Origin: Bradyrhizobium sp. 141
GTDB taxonomy: Bacteria > Pseudomonadota > Alphaproteobacteria > Rhizobiales > Xanthobacteraceae
Length of the DNA stretch: 64,000 nucleotides
Assembly: GCF_023074055.1 (NCBI RefSeq)
Contig: NZ_JADPKR010000080.1
Span: forward strand, 124,001 to 188,000
Direction: 5' to 3'
Shown: positions 44,095 through 53,226 of the stretch, piece by piece
How positions within the stretch are numbered: position 1 is the stretch's first letter
Layout of the letters: the number at the start of each line of letters is the position of its first letter
The notes under the pieces: model-generated
What the model saw: only the letters and a program-made list of their open reading frames with translations
The model's database searches: none
What the model was told of the DNA's origin: nothing
Made by a program: the position numbers and the translations under genes

Positions 44095-45174
44095 ATGAAA
44101 GCTGCCGTACTCAAATCCTTTGGATCGCCGCTGGTGATCGAGAATGTCCCCGAACCGGTGCTTGGCACCGGCGAGGTCATCGTCGATATCGTCGCCACGC
44201 GCGTGCTGTCCTACATGAACGAGGTTTTTAGCGGGGCGCGCAATTACGCACTCGACCTGCCGATCATCCCGGGCCCCGGCGGCATCGGCCGGGTGCGTGC
44301 GATCGGGCCGGACGCAACCAAGCTTGCTGTCGGCGACTGGGTGTTCTGCGATCCGACGGTGCGTTCGCGCGACGACGCCATCGCGCCCGACATCGCGCTG
44401 CAAGGACTGACCGCTGCCGGCGCCGGCGGCATGCGCCTGCAAAAGCATTTCCGCCACGGCTCGTTCGCCGAGCAGATGCGCCTGCCGACCGAGAACGTCA
44501 AACCCCTCGGCGCAATCACGTCGGAGCAAGCGACGCACTGGTGTGCCCTCGGGACAATGCTGGTGCCTTACGGCGGCTTCCTCGCTGCGAACCTGCGACC
44601 AGGCGAAACCGTGCTGGTGAGCGGGGCCACCGGCAATTTCGGCAGCGCCGCCGTCTCGGTCGCGCTGGCGACGGGCGCCGCCTGCGTGGTCGCGCCCGGC
44701 CGCAACGAGACGATCCTGGCCGACCTCGTCCGCCGCTTCGGCCCCCGCGTGAAGCCGGTGAAGCTCACCGGCAATGAGGACGACGACCGCGAAAGCATGA
44801 AGCGCGCCGCATCAGGCCCGGTCGACTGCGTGTTCGACATCATGCCGCCTTCGGTCGGCACCAACGTCGTGCGGGCGGCGGTCATGACGGTGCGCCCCTA
44901 TGGCCGAGTCGTGCTGATGGGCGGCGTCGGCATGGCGGGCGGTCCGGGGCTCGAGCTGCCCTACCCCTGGATCATGCGCAACTGCATCAGCATTCACGGC
45001 GTCTGGATGTACCCGCCGGATGCTGCGAGCCGCCTGATCGCGCTGGTGCGCGCGGAGCTGTTGCGGCTCGACGAGTACGAGGCCACGGCTTTCGACCTCG
45101 ACCATGCCAACGAAGCCATCGCTCATGCCGCCGCCAACGGCGGACCGTTCAAAATGACGGTGATCAGGCCTTGA
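44095..45174 (+). CDS. Zinc-type alcohol dehydrogenase-like oxidoreductase (MDR)
   Basis: A 359-residue medium-chain dehydrogenase/reductase homologue. The GroES-like N-terminal domain has GPGGIGRVRAIGPDATKLAVGD, and the Rossmann domain carries VLVSGATGNFGSAAVSVALATG for NAD(P) binding. The catalytic-zinc cysteine and histidine of classic ADHs are not evident, so it is probably a quinone-reductase-like or zinc-free MDR enzyme. GAGGTG lies 7 bp before the ATG at 44095. The divergent XRE gene likely controls it. Confidence 0.88.
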   Translation: MKAAVLKSFGSPLVIENVPEPVLGTGEVIVDIVATRVLSYMNEVFSGARNYALDLPIIPGPGGIGRVRAIGPDATKLAVGDWVFCDPTVRSRDDAIAPDIALQGLTAAGAGGMRLQKHFRHGSFAEQMRLPTENVKPLGAITSEQATHWCALGTMLVPYGGFLAANLRPGETVLVSGATGNFGSAAVSVALATGAACVVAPGRNETILADLVRRFGPRVKPVKLTGNEDDDRESMKRAASGPVDCVFDIMPPSVGTNVVRAAVMTVRPYGRVVLMGGVGMAGGPGLELPYPWIMRNCISIHGVWMYPPDAASRLIALVRAELLRLDEYEATAFDLDHANEAIAHAAANGGPFKMTVIRP

Positions 45175-45265
45175 GCATTCGGGCGGCGACGGAGCGACGT
45201 CGCCAACTTTTTTCGTCAGTCCAACCAGGCACTTGGCTACTGTGCATGGGGTTGTTTTCGCGTTT

Positions 45266-45970
45266 CTATTCGAGCTCGACCACCTGGCCGTTCGACAGCG
45301 AGACGCGCCGGTCCATGCGGCCGGCGAGCTCCATGTTGTGAGTCGCAATCAGCATCGAGACCTTGGTTGCCTTGACGAGCTGCATCAGCGCCTGGAACAC
45401 GTGATCGGCGGTGTGCGGATCGAGATTGCCGGTCGGCTCGTCCGCAAACAGCACGCGCGGCGCATTGGCAACCGCACGCGCGATTGCGACGCGCTGCTGC
45501 TCGCCGCCCGACAACTCGGCGGGGCGATGGGTGATGCGGTCGCCGAGGCCGAGATAGCCAAGGATCTCCTTGGCGCGCTTGACGCTCTCGGACTTCTTGA
45601 GGCCGCGGATCATCTGCGGCATCATGACGTTCTCGAGCGCGGAGAACTCCGGCAGCAGCCGGTGCGACTGGTAGACGAAGCCGATATCGGTACGGCGCAG
45701 CTGCGTGCGCTCGATGTCGGGCAGCTGCGAGGTCGGCGCGCCCGAGACATAGACCTCGCCGGAATCGGGTGCCTCCAACAGCCCTGCGATGTGCAGCAGC
45801 GTCGACTTGCCCGAGCCTGATGGCGCGACCAGCGCGACCGATTGGCCGGCCCACAGCGCAAGCTTGGCGCCGTCGAGGATCGTCAGCGGCACCTCGCCCT
45901 GCAAGTACTGCCGCTTTATCTCGTGGAGATAAATGACCGGTACATCTTCAGCCCCCTGCTGCTGCTCCAT
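45266..45970 (-). CDS. lolD: Lipoprotein-releasing ABC transporter ATPase LolD
   Basis: This is the cytoplasmic ATPase that drives release of lipoproteins from the inner membrane to LolA. At 234 residues it has Walker A APSGSGKST, the Q-loop YQSHRLLPEFSALENV, the signature LSGGEQQRVAIARA and Walker B VLFADEPTGNLD, as in MacB/LolD-type ATPases. The permease gene is 7 bp upstream, so they form one operon. LolD identity relies on the adjacent LolC-type permease and on the lineage's usual proS-lolC-lolD order. Confidence 0.94.
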   Translation of the reverse strand: MEQQQGAEDVPVIYLHEIKRQYLQGEVPLTILDGAKLALWAGQSVALVAPSGSGKSTLLHIAGLLEAPDSGEVYVSGAPTSQLPDIERTQLRRTDIGFVYQSHRLLPEFSALENVMMPQMIRGLKKSESVKRAKEILGYLGLGDRITHRPAELSGGEQQRVAIARAVANAPRVLFADEPTGNLDPHTADHVFQALMQLVKATKVSMLIATHNMELAGRMDRRVSLSNGQVVELE

Positions 45971-45977
45971 CAGCCCC

Positions 45978-47258
45978 TCACTCGTACCGGAGCGCTTCGA
46001 CGGGATCGAGGCGCGCGGCGCGCCACGACGGATACAACGTCGCCAGGAACGACAGCGTCAGCGCCATGATGACGACGGCCGTGGTCTCGCCGACGTCGAT
46101 CTCGGCGGGCAGTTTCGACAGGAAATAGAGCTCCGGCGAGAACAGCTCTGTGCTGGTCAGCCAGGACAGGAATTGCCTGATCGATTCGATGTTGAGGCAG
46201 ATCACGAGGCCGACGAAGAAGCCGACCAGCGTGCCGACCACGCCGATCGAGGCGCCCGTGATCAGGAAGATCCGCATGATCGATCCTTGCGAGGCGCCCA
46301 TCGTGCGCAGGATCGCGATGTCGCTGCCCTTGTCCTTCACCAGCATGATCAGGCCGGACACGATGTTCAGCGCCGCGACCAGCACGATCATGGTCAGGAT
46401 CAGGAACATCACGTTGCGCTCGACCTGGAGCGCGTTGAAGAAGGTCGAGTTGCGCTGCCGCCAATCGACCAGGAAGACCGGACGGCCCGCGGCCTCCGTC
46501 ACCGCCTTGCGGAAGGCGTCGATCTTGTCGGGGTTGGTGGTGAACACCTCGATCGAGGTGACGTCGTTGCTGCGATTGAAATAGGCCTGCGCTTCGGCGA
46601 GCGGCATGAACACGAAGCCGAGATCGTATTCGGACATGCCGATCTCGAACACGGCGGCGATCTTGTACGGCTTGATGCGCGGCGTCGTGCCCATCGGCGT
46701 GACCGCGCCCTTCGGCGCCACCAGCGTGATGCTGTCGCCGGCATGCAGCGAGAGCTGGTCGGCGAGGCGCCGGCCGATCGCGACACCCTGCCCGTCGTCG
46801 AAGCCCTCCAGCGAACCCTGCTTGATGTTCTTGGCGATCGAGGTGAGGTTGTTGAGGTCGTCGGAGCGGATGCCGCGCACCAGCACGCCAGAGGCGTTCC
46901 ACGGCGATGACGCCAGCGCCTGACCGTCGACCACGGGCGCGGCGAGCCGGATGCCCTGGACCTGGCTGAGGCGGTCGGCGACGTCCTTCCAGTCCGTCAG
47001 CGGCGATTCCAGCGGCTGGACCAGGATGTGGCCGTTCAGCCCCAGGATCTTGTCGAGCAGCTCTTTGCGGAAGCCGTTCATGACGGCCATGACGATGATC
47101 AGCGTCGCCACGCCCAGCATGATGCCGAGAAAGGAGAACCCGGCGATGACCGAGATGAATCCCTCCTTGCGGCGCGCCCGCAAATAGCGCCCCGACAGCA
47201 TCCACTCGAATGGCGCAAAAGGCGCGGTCTGCACGGTTTCGGTCATGGTCTCATCCAT
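45978..47258 (-). CDS. lolC: Lipoprotein-releasing ABC transporter permease LolC/LolE
   Basis: This is the inner-membrane subunit that extracts lipoproteins. The 426 residues show the family N-terminus FEWMLSGRYLRARRKEGFISVIAGFSFLGIMLG. A large periplasmic domain (about residues 60-270) follows, then the FtsX-type three-helix region with IAILRTMGASQGSIMRIFLITG, and the C-terminus ends RLDPVEALRYE. The start is uncertain between the ATG at 47258 and that at 47246 (MTETV). Alphaproteobacteria often carry one such permease acting as a homodimer, so LolC versus LolE cannot be told apart. Confidence 0.92.
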   Translation of the reverse strand: MDETMTETVQTAPFAPFEWMLSGRYLRARRKEGFISVIAGFSFLGIMLGVATLIIVMAVMNGFRKELLDKILGLNGHILVQPLESPLTDWKDVADRLSQVQGIRLAAPVVDGQALASSPWNASGVLVRGIRSDDLNNLTSIAKNIKQGSLEGFDDGQGVAIGRRLADQLSLHAGDSITLVAPKGAVTPMGTTPRIKPYKIAAVFEIGMSEYDLGFVFMPLAEAQAYFNRSNDVTSIEVFTTNPDKIDAFRKAVTEAAGRPVFLVDWRQRNSTFFNALQVERNVMFLILTMIVLVAALNIVSGLIMLVKDKGSDIAILRTMGASQGSIMRIFLITGASIGVVGTLVGFFVGLVICLNIESIRQFLSWLTSTELFSPELYFLSKLPAEIDVGETTAVVIMALTLSFLATLYPSWRAARLDPVEALRYE

Positions 47259-47348
47259 CGATCGATAATCCCATGATTCGGGGTCAAATGTGGCCGGATT
47301 GGCGGCCGCGATCTCGCGCGATGAACAATATTCAGCCGACCAGCCTTA

Positions 47349-48668
47349 TCAGCCCACAAGTCTTGCGACCGCGTCGGCAGGCGACATGGTCTCGCGGGAG
47401 CCGTCACTTCGCCGCTTGATCTCGACCTTGCCGTCGGCGAGCCCCTTCGGCCCGATCATGATCTGCCAGGGGATACCGATGAGGTCGGCGGCGGCAAACT
47501 TGGCGCCGGCACGCTGATCGGTGTCGTCATAGAGCACGTCGACGCCCTTGGCGGCGAGCTCGGCATAGAGCTTCTCGCAAGCCGCATCGACGGCGGCATC
47601 GCCCTGCTTGAGGTTGAGGATGGACACGCGGAACGGTGCCACCGCCTCCGGCCATTTGATGCCGGCATCGTCATGGCAGGCCTCGATGATGGCGCCGAGC
47701 AGGCGCGAGACGCCGACGCCGTAGGAACCGCCATGGATCGGCACGTCGACGCCGTCGGGGCCGGCGACCAGGGCCTTCATTGCGTCGGAATATTTGGTGC
47801 CGAAATAGAAGATCTGGCCGACCTCGATGCCGCGTGTGTTCACCCGCTTGTCCGCGGGCACTTCCTGCTCGAAGCGCGCGGCATCGTGCACATCCTCGGT
47901 CGCAGCATAGACCGATGTCCATTGCTTGATGATCGGCGTCAGGTCGCTCTCATAATCGACGTCCTCGCCGGGCACCGGCAGGTCCAGCACGTCGCGATTG
48001 ATGAAGACGCCGGATTCCCCGGTTTCGGCCAGCACGATGAACTCGTGGCTGAGGTCACCGCCGATCGGGCCCGTCTCGGCCCGCATCGGGATCGCCTTCA
48101 GCCCCATCCGCGCGAAGGTGCGCAGGTAAGCCACGAACATCTTGTTGTAGGCAACGCGCGCGGCGGCCTCGTTGAGGTCGAACGAATAGGCGTCCTTCAT
48201 CAGGAACTCGCGGCCGCGCATCACGCCGAAACGCGGACGCTGCTCGTCGCGGAATTTCCATTGAATATGATAGAGATTCAGCGGCAGGTTCTTGTAGGAC
48301 TTCACATAGGCGCGGAAGATCTCGGTGATCATTTCCTCGTTGGTCGGCCCGTACAGCAGCTCGCGCTTGTGACGGTCGGCGATGCGCAGCATCTCCGGAC
48401 CATAGGCGTCGTAGCGGCCGCTCTCGCGCCAGAGGTCGGCAAGCTGGAGCGTCGGCATCAACAGTTCCAGCGCACCGGAGCGGTCCTGCTCCTCGCGCAC
48501 GATCTGCTCGATCTTCTTCAGCACGCGGAAGCCGAGCGGCAGCCAGGCATAGATGCCGGCCGCCTCCTGCCGGATCATGCCCGCACGCAGCATCAGCCGA
48601 TGCGAGACGATCTCCGCCTCTTTCGGATTTTCCTTCAGGATGGGCAGAAAGAACCGCGACAACCGCAT
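47349..48668 (-). CDS. proS: Prolyl-tRNA synthetase, alphaproteobacterial short type
   Basis: This class II enzyme charges tRNA-Pro. At 439 residues it lacks the roughly 180-residue editing insertion of the E. coli type. Class II motifs are visible: motif 1 region GIYAWLPLGFRVLKKIEQIVREEQ, motif 2 QWKFRDEQRPRFGVMRGREFLMKDAYSFD, and motif 3 GGSYGVGVSRLLGAIIEACHD. The lolC gene follows 90 bp downstream. The 144 bp upstream (48669-48812) show nothing notable. Confidence 0.97.
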   Translation of the reverse strand: MRLSRFFLPILKENPKEAEIVSHRLMLRAGMIRQEAAGIYAWLPLGFRVLKKIEQIVREEQDRSGALELLMPTLQLADLWRESGRYDAYGPEMLRIADRHKRELLYGPTNEEMITEIFRAYVKSYKNLPLNLYHIQWKFRDEQRPRFGVMRGREFLMKDAYSFDLNEAAARVAYNKMFVAYLRTFARMGLKAIPMRAETGPIGGDLSHEFIVLAETGESGVFINRDVLDLPVPGEDVDYESDLTPIIKQWTSVYAATEDVHDAARFEQEVPADKRVNTRGIEVGQIFYFGTKYSDAMKALVAGPDGVDVPIHGGSYGVGVSRLLGAIIEACHDDAGIKWPEAVAPFRVSILNLKQGDAAVDAACEKLYAELAAKGVDVLYDDTDQRAGAKFAAADLIGIPWQIMIGPKGLADGKVEIKRRSDGSRETMSPADAVARLVG

Positions 48669-48812
48669 GGCAATACTCTGGGAATCAGTGATCGCCTGCA
48701 GTGAAACCGGATTGAGAGCGAAAACACAAGACCGGGAATGAGGAAAAGCCGCTAAGGCAACGGAATTCCTGTCATTTTTCCGTCGGACTTCAGGTTCAGC
48801 TTGAGCTGTGCG

Positions 48813-50375
48813 TTATGGCAACGTGACGTCGAGTTCATCTTCGAGCGTGATTTGCTCGAAGTCGGTTACCAGCGCGTCGATGCGCACATGCCAGCGGCCC
48901 GCAAAGGGAAGCTCCACCTTGCGCACATGCCAATAGCCATCCGGCCCTAGCGAGGCCTTCCACTCCATCGGCTCGATGCCGCGCTCGGGCAGGCTCAGCG
49001 TCAACGTCGCCTCCTTGGCCGCCAGCGGCGTCCCCTCGCCGGTCATGAGCTGGAGCACGAAATCGTCGAGCCCCGGCTTGCCCGGAGAGACCAGGACCTG
49101 GAACATCGCTTTGTCGCTGTGGATGTGGATCGCCAAAGGGGTCTCGGGAACCATTGTCCGCGGCGGCGGCGTGAAGCGCCAGCCGGCGACCACAGCCAGG
49201 ATGGCAAGAGCGACAATGCTTTCGAGCATGATCGAGCGCTTGAGGGTGGCCGCGGCCTTGCGAGCTCCCGCAAGTGCCGGGGTCAGGCGGAAGCGGTTGA
49301 ACGCGGCCAGCGCCAGCAACACTGCGACCAACATCAGCTTGACCACGAGGATGAGGCCATAACGCGTCTCGATCAGCGCAGCCGGCTTGTCGAGCTGAAC
49401 GATCGCGAGTCCAAGGCCGGTCAATGCCAGAACTCCGACTGCCGGCACGGCAACGCGGGAAAATCGGCTCACGACGGCGATCGTCGCAGTCGTCGGCTTC
49501 GACACCAGCGCGACGAGCGGGGCGAGAGCACCGATCCAGAAGGCAACACCGAGGCCATGGAGAAAGACCGCCGGACGTGTCAACGCCTGCGGCGGTGCCG
49601 TTGCGGCGTGCCCGGTCATGGCGAGCGACAGTCCGACACCGATGAATGCGATCATCGCAAAAGCGCGCGCGTACCATGCGCTGCGCAGCGCCATCCATGC
49701 GAACAGCATGGCTGCGAGGGCAACCATCAAGGCAGGGCCTGCGCTGGTCGCAAATGCCACCTTCCAGGGACCAGCCGTCGCGAGAGCAGTCGGAGGCAGC
49801 CCGAGGAGATCGAGGCCTAATGCGCCAACGGAGACCACCGCGCTCGGAAGGCCGATGGCGAGCGCCAGGCGCGGAACGGCCATCCCGGTCATCGACCACG
49901 CAACCCAGCGCGCGAAGAACGCGCCGCCGATTCCGACGAACAGTCCGACATAAAGGCCGACCCGCGCCAGCCAGATCAGCACGCCCAACCGGTCGTCCGC
50001 GGCGGCCGGAGGTTTCGTCGCCGTCGGCACGCCGATCGAGAAGGTCACCGATCCCGTGACGGAATGACCGTCCTGCGAGATCACGCGATAGCTGACGACC
50101 GCGGTCCCCTCAGGCAGATCCGCCGGCATCGCGACCGAAATCGTCTCGCCCGATGCACTGACACGGGTATCGTTCCGCGCCCTGCCCGCACCGTCGATCA
50201 GCCGGATTGCGCCCGGCGTCACCGTCTCGTTGAAGCGCAGCTCCACCGCTTTGGGCGCGGACCTGAGCATGCTGCCGCTCGCCGGCTCGACCGAGATCAG
50301 CGCGGCGTGCGCCCACGCGGCGCTCGCGAAGCCGGCAGCGAGGAGCAGCGTCGCAAGCGCGGCGAGCAGGCGCAT
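48813..50375 (-). CDS. CopC-CopD-YtkA fusion, YcnJ/PcuE-type copper transport protein
   Basis: A 520-residue membrane protein. After a signal ending AAWA, the mature N-terminus begins HAALISVEPASGSML, the CopC-type copper-binding domain with N-terminal His (about residues 24-120). About eight hydrophobic segments of the CopD type follow. The C-terminal domain (HIHSDKAMFQVLVSPGKPG to EDELDV) is YtkA-like. The same architecture is found in Bacillus YcnJ and in PcuE of B. japonicum. It overlaps the YcnI-like gene by one base (TGATG) and is the last gene of the copper operon. Confidence 0.9.
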   Translation of the reverse strand: MRLLAALATLLLAAGFASAAWAHAALISVEPASGSMLRSAPKAVELRFNETVTPGAIRLIDGAGRARNDTRVSASGETISVAMPADLPEGTAVVSYRVISQDGHSVTGSVTFSIGVPTATKPPAAADDRLGVLIWLARVGLYVGLFVGIGGAFFARWVAWSMTGMAVPRLALAIGLPSAVVSVGALGLDLLGLPPTALATAGPWKVAFATSAGPALMVALAAMLFAWMALRSAWYARAFAMIAFIGVGLSLAMTGHAATAPPQALTRPAVFLHGLGVAFWIGALAPLVALVSKPTTATIAVVSRFSRVAVPAVGVLALTGLGLAIVQLDKPAALIETRYGLILVVKLMLVAVLLALAAFNRFRLTPALAGARKAAATLKRSIMLESIVALAILAVVAGWRFTPPPRTMVPETPLAIHIHSDKAMFQVLVSPGKPGLDDFVLQLMTGEGTPLAAKEATLTLSLPERGIEPMEWKASLGPDGYWHVRKVELPFAGRWHVRIDALVTDFEQITLEDELDVTLP

Positions 50376-50902
50376 CAGGGCTTTGGCAACAATTTCACGC
50401 CCGGCGCCGGCGACTTGCCCTCGGACTTGCCCTCGTGCGAATGTTTTGCCCCCTCCGCGGGAATCTCGATCCAGCGGCTGACGCCGGTCTCGCATTCCTG
50501 GACGACGGGGAAGTACAGGGTCGTGTTCGCCTTCAGGCTGTCGGTAAGGAACGTGCTAAGGACGAACTCGTCATAGTTCTTGTCCGGCAGCTTGCCGCCG
50601 GACCACGCCACCTCCTTGACGCCGGAGGAGAGCTTGTTGCCGTGATAGTCATATTCACCGGCATATTTGCCCTCGACAACGTCGACATTCCAGCCCGCCT
50701 TTGGCATCGGCTTCACTGCGATCACCCCTTCCGGGATCTGAACGCGGATCTTCACCGTCGGCGAGCCCGAGCAGCCGTGCGGCACGGTGAACACAGCCTT
50801 GTACGACGCACCGACTGTGGCTTGCTTGGTCTCGAGCGAGACATGCGCCGCCGCCGGCGAGGCGGCGAGCGCGGCAATCAGGAACAGGCAGGATCGCTTC
50901 AT
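50375..50902 (-). CDS. YcnI-like (DUF1775) periplasmic copper protein, PcuD-type
   Basis: A 175-residue secreted protein. The signal MKRSCLFLIAALAASPAAA leaves a mature N-terminus HVSLETKQATVGASYKAVF. Its first residue is a histidine, as in YcnI proteins that bind copper with an N-terminal His brace. The domain includes VPHGCSGSPTVKIRVQIPEG and the Trp region AGWNVDVVEGKYAGEYDYHG. The C-terminal tail is His/Lys-rich. It lies between PCuAC and the CopCD fusion, the order of pcuC-pcuD-pcuE. Confidence 0.9.
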   Translation of the reverse strand: MKRSCLFLIAALAASPAAAHVSLETKQATVGASYKAVFTVPHGCSGSPTVKIRVQIPEGVIAVKPMPKAGWNVDVVEGKYAGEYDYHGNKLSSGVKEVAWSGGKLPDKNYDEFVLSTFLTDSLKANTTLYFPVVQECETGVSRWIEIPAEGAKHSHEGKSEGKSPAPGVKLLPKP

Positions 50903-50930
50903 GTTCGGTCTCCGAGAGCCCAGATCAATC

Positions 50931-51467
50931 TCATTTCATCTTCATTCCCGAATGATCTGGCATCTTCTTCATGTCCATATGACCTGAATGCCCGGCATCG
51001 CCAGGCGCCTGCGCACCGACGCCCTGAACATCGAGGGAGACGGTGACTTTGCCGGCCTTCTCGAATTGCAGCGTCACAGGCACCTTGTCGCCCTGCTTGA
51101 ACGGGCCCTTCAGCTCCTGGAGCATCAAATGATTGCCACCGGGCGCGAGCTTCACCGTCTTGCCGGGATCGATCGCGACCCCCTTGTCGAGCGGACGCAT
51201 CTTCATGACGCCATTGTCCATCGCCATCTCATGAATCTCGGCCTTGCCTGCGATATCGGCGGACACGCTGACCAGCTTGTCCGCCGCCGTCCCCTTGTTC
51301 TCGATGGTCAGATAGCCGCCGGCGACCTTCGCGCCGCCCGGCGTCGCGCGGCTCCACGCCTGCGAGATCACGAGATCACCGGCCTTGACGTCGTCCGCGA
51401 CCGCCGGTGCCGCGCAGAGCGCAACAGCGAACGCAGCGAGCAGCACGCCTTTCAACATTGTCTTCAT
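50931..51467 (-). CDS. PCuAC-family periplasmic copper chaperone, PcuC-type
   Basis: A 178-residue copper(I) chaperone for the CuA and CuB sites of cytochrome oxidase. The H(M)X10MX21HXM-type site is visible: AEIHEMAMDNGVMKMRPL, then GGNHLMLQELKGPF. The C-terminus has a His/Met-rich tail (GHSGHMDMKKMPDHSGMKMK) that could bind a second copper. The signal peptide ends AVADD. PcuC in B. japonicum is required for oxidase assembly under copper limitation. Confidence 0.93.
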   Translation of the reverse strand: MKTMLKGVLLAAFAVALCAAPAVADDVKAGDLVISQAWSRATPGGAKVAGGYLTIENKGTAADKLVSVSADIAGKAEIHEMAMDNGVMKMRPLDKGVAIDPGKTVKLAPGGNHLMLQELKGPFKQGDKVPVTLQFEKAGKVTVSLDVQGVGAQAPGDAGHSGHMDMKKMPDHSGMKMK

Positions 51468-51494
51468 ATCGGTAATCCCTTTGCAGACTGAACT

Positions 51495-51992
51495 TCAGTG
51501 TTTGGAGAGTTGTTGCGCCGACCATTTTTCGAGATCGGCAATTTCGGCGGAGCCTTCGATCGTCGTGATGGCCCCTTCCCGGGAGATGAGCATGGTCCTG
51601 GGGATGTCGCCCTGCCAGGCAGGGTCGATCTCGAACCGCAAGCGCTCGGCAAAGCCGTCGTTGAAGACGAAGTTCTCGGTCGACGACAGCCCGGCCTTGT
51701 CGAGCATCGATTGCGTGGCGGCCGGCAGGTTTGGCACGAGATCGGCGCTGATCGTGACGACGTCGATCTCCGGATGGTCCTTTGCAAACCGCCCGAGCAA
51801 CGGCAACTCGACCTTGCACGGCCCGCAGGTCACGCCCCAGAAGTGCACGAGCGTCGGACGCCCCGTATGCCCCCTCAGTACGCTTTGCCAGGTGCCGCGT
51901 TCGAACGGTTTAAGGCTGGGCGGCGCCCCAAGCGCCGACGCCGATGCGATCAGGACACCCAGACCCAGAATAGCTGCAAGTCGACGTCTCAT
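51495..51992 (-). CDS. TlpA-like periplasmic thioredoxin
   Basis: A 165-residue thiol-disulfide protein. The signal region MRRRLAAILGLGVLIASASALG is followed by a thioredoxin fold with HFWGVTCGPCKVELPLL, the CxxC active site as CGPC. The TlpA/ScoI family keeps copper-binding thiols of cytochrome oxidase reduced in Bradyrhizobium, which fits its place between a copper chaperone and a TonB receptor. The ATG at 51992 overlaps the upstream BNR gene stop by 4 bases. Confidence 0.92.
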   Translation of the reverse strand: MRRRLAAILGLGVLIASASALGAPPSLKPFERGTWQSVLRGHTGRPTLVHFWGVTCGPCKVELPLLGRFAKDHPEIDVVTISADLVPNLPAATQSMLDKAGLSSTENFVFNDGFAERLRFEIDPAWQGDIPRTMLISREGAITTIEGSAEIADLEKWSAQQLSKH

Positions 51993-53200
51993 GGTTGGTC
52001 CTCGATCGCTATAAGACGATAGCCATCCGCCTTCGTCATCCATGACAGGTAGATCTGCCCGCCGTTGGAAACGAGCAAGGGATGATCGGAGGTGTCGGTC
52101 GTGATCGATATCGCCTTCGGCGGCGACCAGGTCTCGCCATCGTCGCGGGAGGTCGCGATCTGGACCGAAGTCGTCTCGCCATCGAACTCCTTCCAGACCA
52201 TCACCGTTCCCTTCGCGCCCGCAAGCACGTAGGGGCGCGTCGGGTTGCGGCCTGGGTGCCCCAGCGCCATGGGCGCGGAGAAGGTCCGTCCTTCGTCGCG
52301 CGAGTGGGCGTAGAACAATCCCTTCCGCGCCTTCCCGTTCGTGTACCAGGCAACGTGATAGGTTCCGTTCGGCGCAACGGTGAGGCTCGGCCCGTGGTGC
52401 GGGCAGGCATTGATCTGCCAGTCGTCGTCGCTGACCCGACGGATTTCACCCGGTGTCGACAGGTCGGTGAAGGTCATGACGGCGTGGTCGCGCACGCCGC
52501 CGTCGAAGATATTTCTGAAGATCACTGCCGGCCGCCCGGGCGCCGCAAACGTCAGCCCCAATCGGCAACATTCGCAGGTGTTGTCACGCGCGAGACCGGC
52601 CTCTGTGTAGGTAGCACCGCCATCCCGCGACGAGGCAAAGAATAACCCCGCTCCCTCGTACTTGCGTCCTGCCTCCTTGGCAGGGACACGATTGCGCTTG
52701 TCGATCCACGCCGCAAAGACCGTTCCATCCTGATCAAGCGCCAGCGCTTCAAACCGCTGGCTCTCATTGTTTGCAGTGATGGGCTTCAGCTTCGCAAAGC
52801 TCTTACCCCCGTCGGCCGAGCGCGTGTAGAGCACCTGACCGTTGAAGGCCTCGTCTCTGAAGGTCGAGAACGCGAGCGCGATGCCGCCCTTGCGATCGAC
52901 CACGATCTTCGGCCGCGCATCCGGCCCCCAATCGAGGTTCAGCCGTGTCGTCGTGACCTGGGTGGGCACCGAAAAACTGCGGCCCGCATCCTGCGAACTT
53001 GCGACCGAGACCTGCCCTCCCGCCATCCAGACCAGCCACAACGTTCCGTCCGGGCCGAAGGCGGGCGTCGCCTTGGTCGCACAGCGCAGCGTCGGCTCCT
53101 CACAGGCCGCTTCGGACGCGTGCTTGCCGTGCATCTGTCCCTGTGCCGCACTTTGCAGGAACACGCAGGCGACTATCCCAAGCAAGCCAGTTCGGATCAT
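51989..53200 (-). CDS. Secreted BNR-repeat (sialidase-like propeller) protein
   Basis: A 403-residue beta-propeller of unknown role in a copper operon. Five Asp-box-type repeats are recognisable: SQDAGRSFS, SADGGKSFAK, SRDGGATYTE, SRDEGRTFSA, SRDDGETWSP. Cysteines and histidines occur in copper-ligand-like clusters (DNTCECCRLG, NACPHHGPS, MHGKHASEAACEEP). The signal peptide ends at QSAAQGQ. The ATG at 53200 has GGGAG upstream. It is not part of the published pcu set as recalled. Confidence 0.8.
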   Translation of the reverse strand: MIRTGLLGIVACVFLQSAAQGQMHGKHASEAACEEPTLRCATKATPAFGPDGTLWLVWMAGGQVSVASSQDAGRSFSVPTQVTTTRLNLDWGPDARPKIVVDRKGGIALAFSTFRDEAFNGQVLYTRSADGGKSFAKLKPITANNESQRFEALALDQDGTVFAAWIDKRNRVPAKEAGRKYEGAGLFFASSRDGGATYTEAGLARDNTCECCRLGLTFAAPGRPAVIFRNIFDGGVRDHAVMTFTDLSTPGEIRRVSDDDWQINACPHHGPSLTVAPNGTYHVAWYTNGKARKGLFYAHSRDEGRTFSAPMALGHPGRNPTRPYVLAGAKGTVMVWKEFDGETTSVQIATSRDDGETWSPPKAISITTDTSDHPLLVSNGGQIYLSWMTKADGYRLIAIEDQP

Positions 53201-53226
53201 GGCCCTACTCCCTTCGAGAGCCCGGA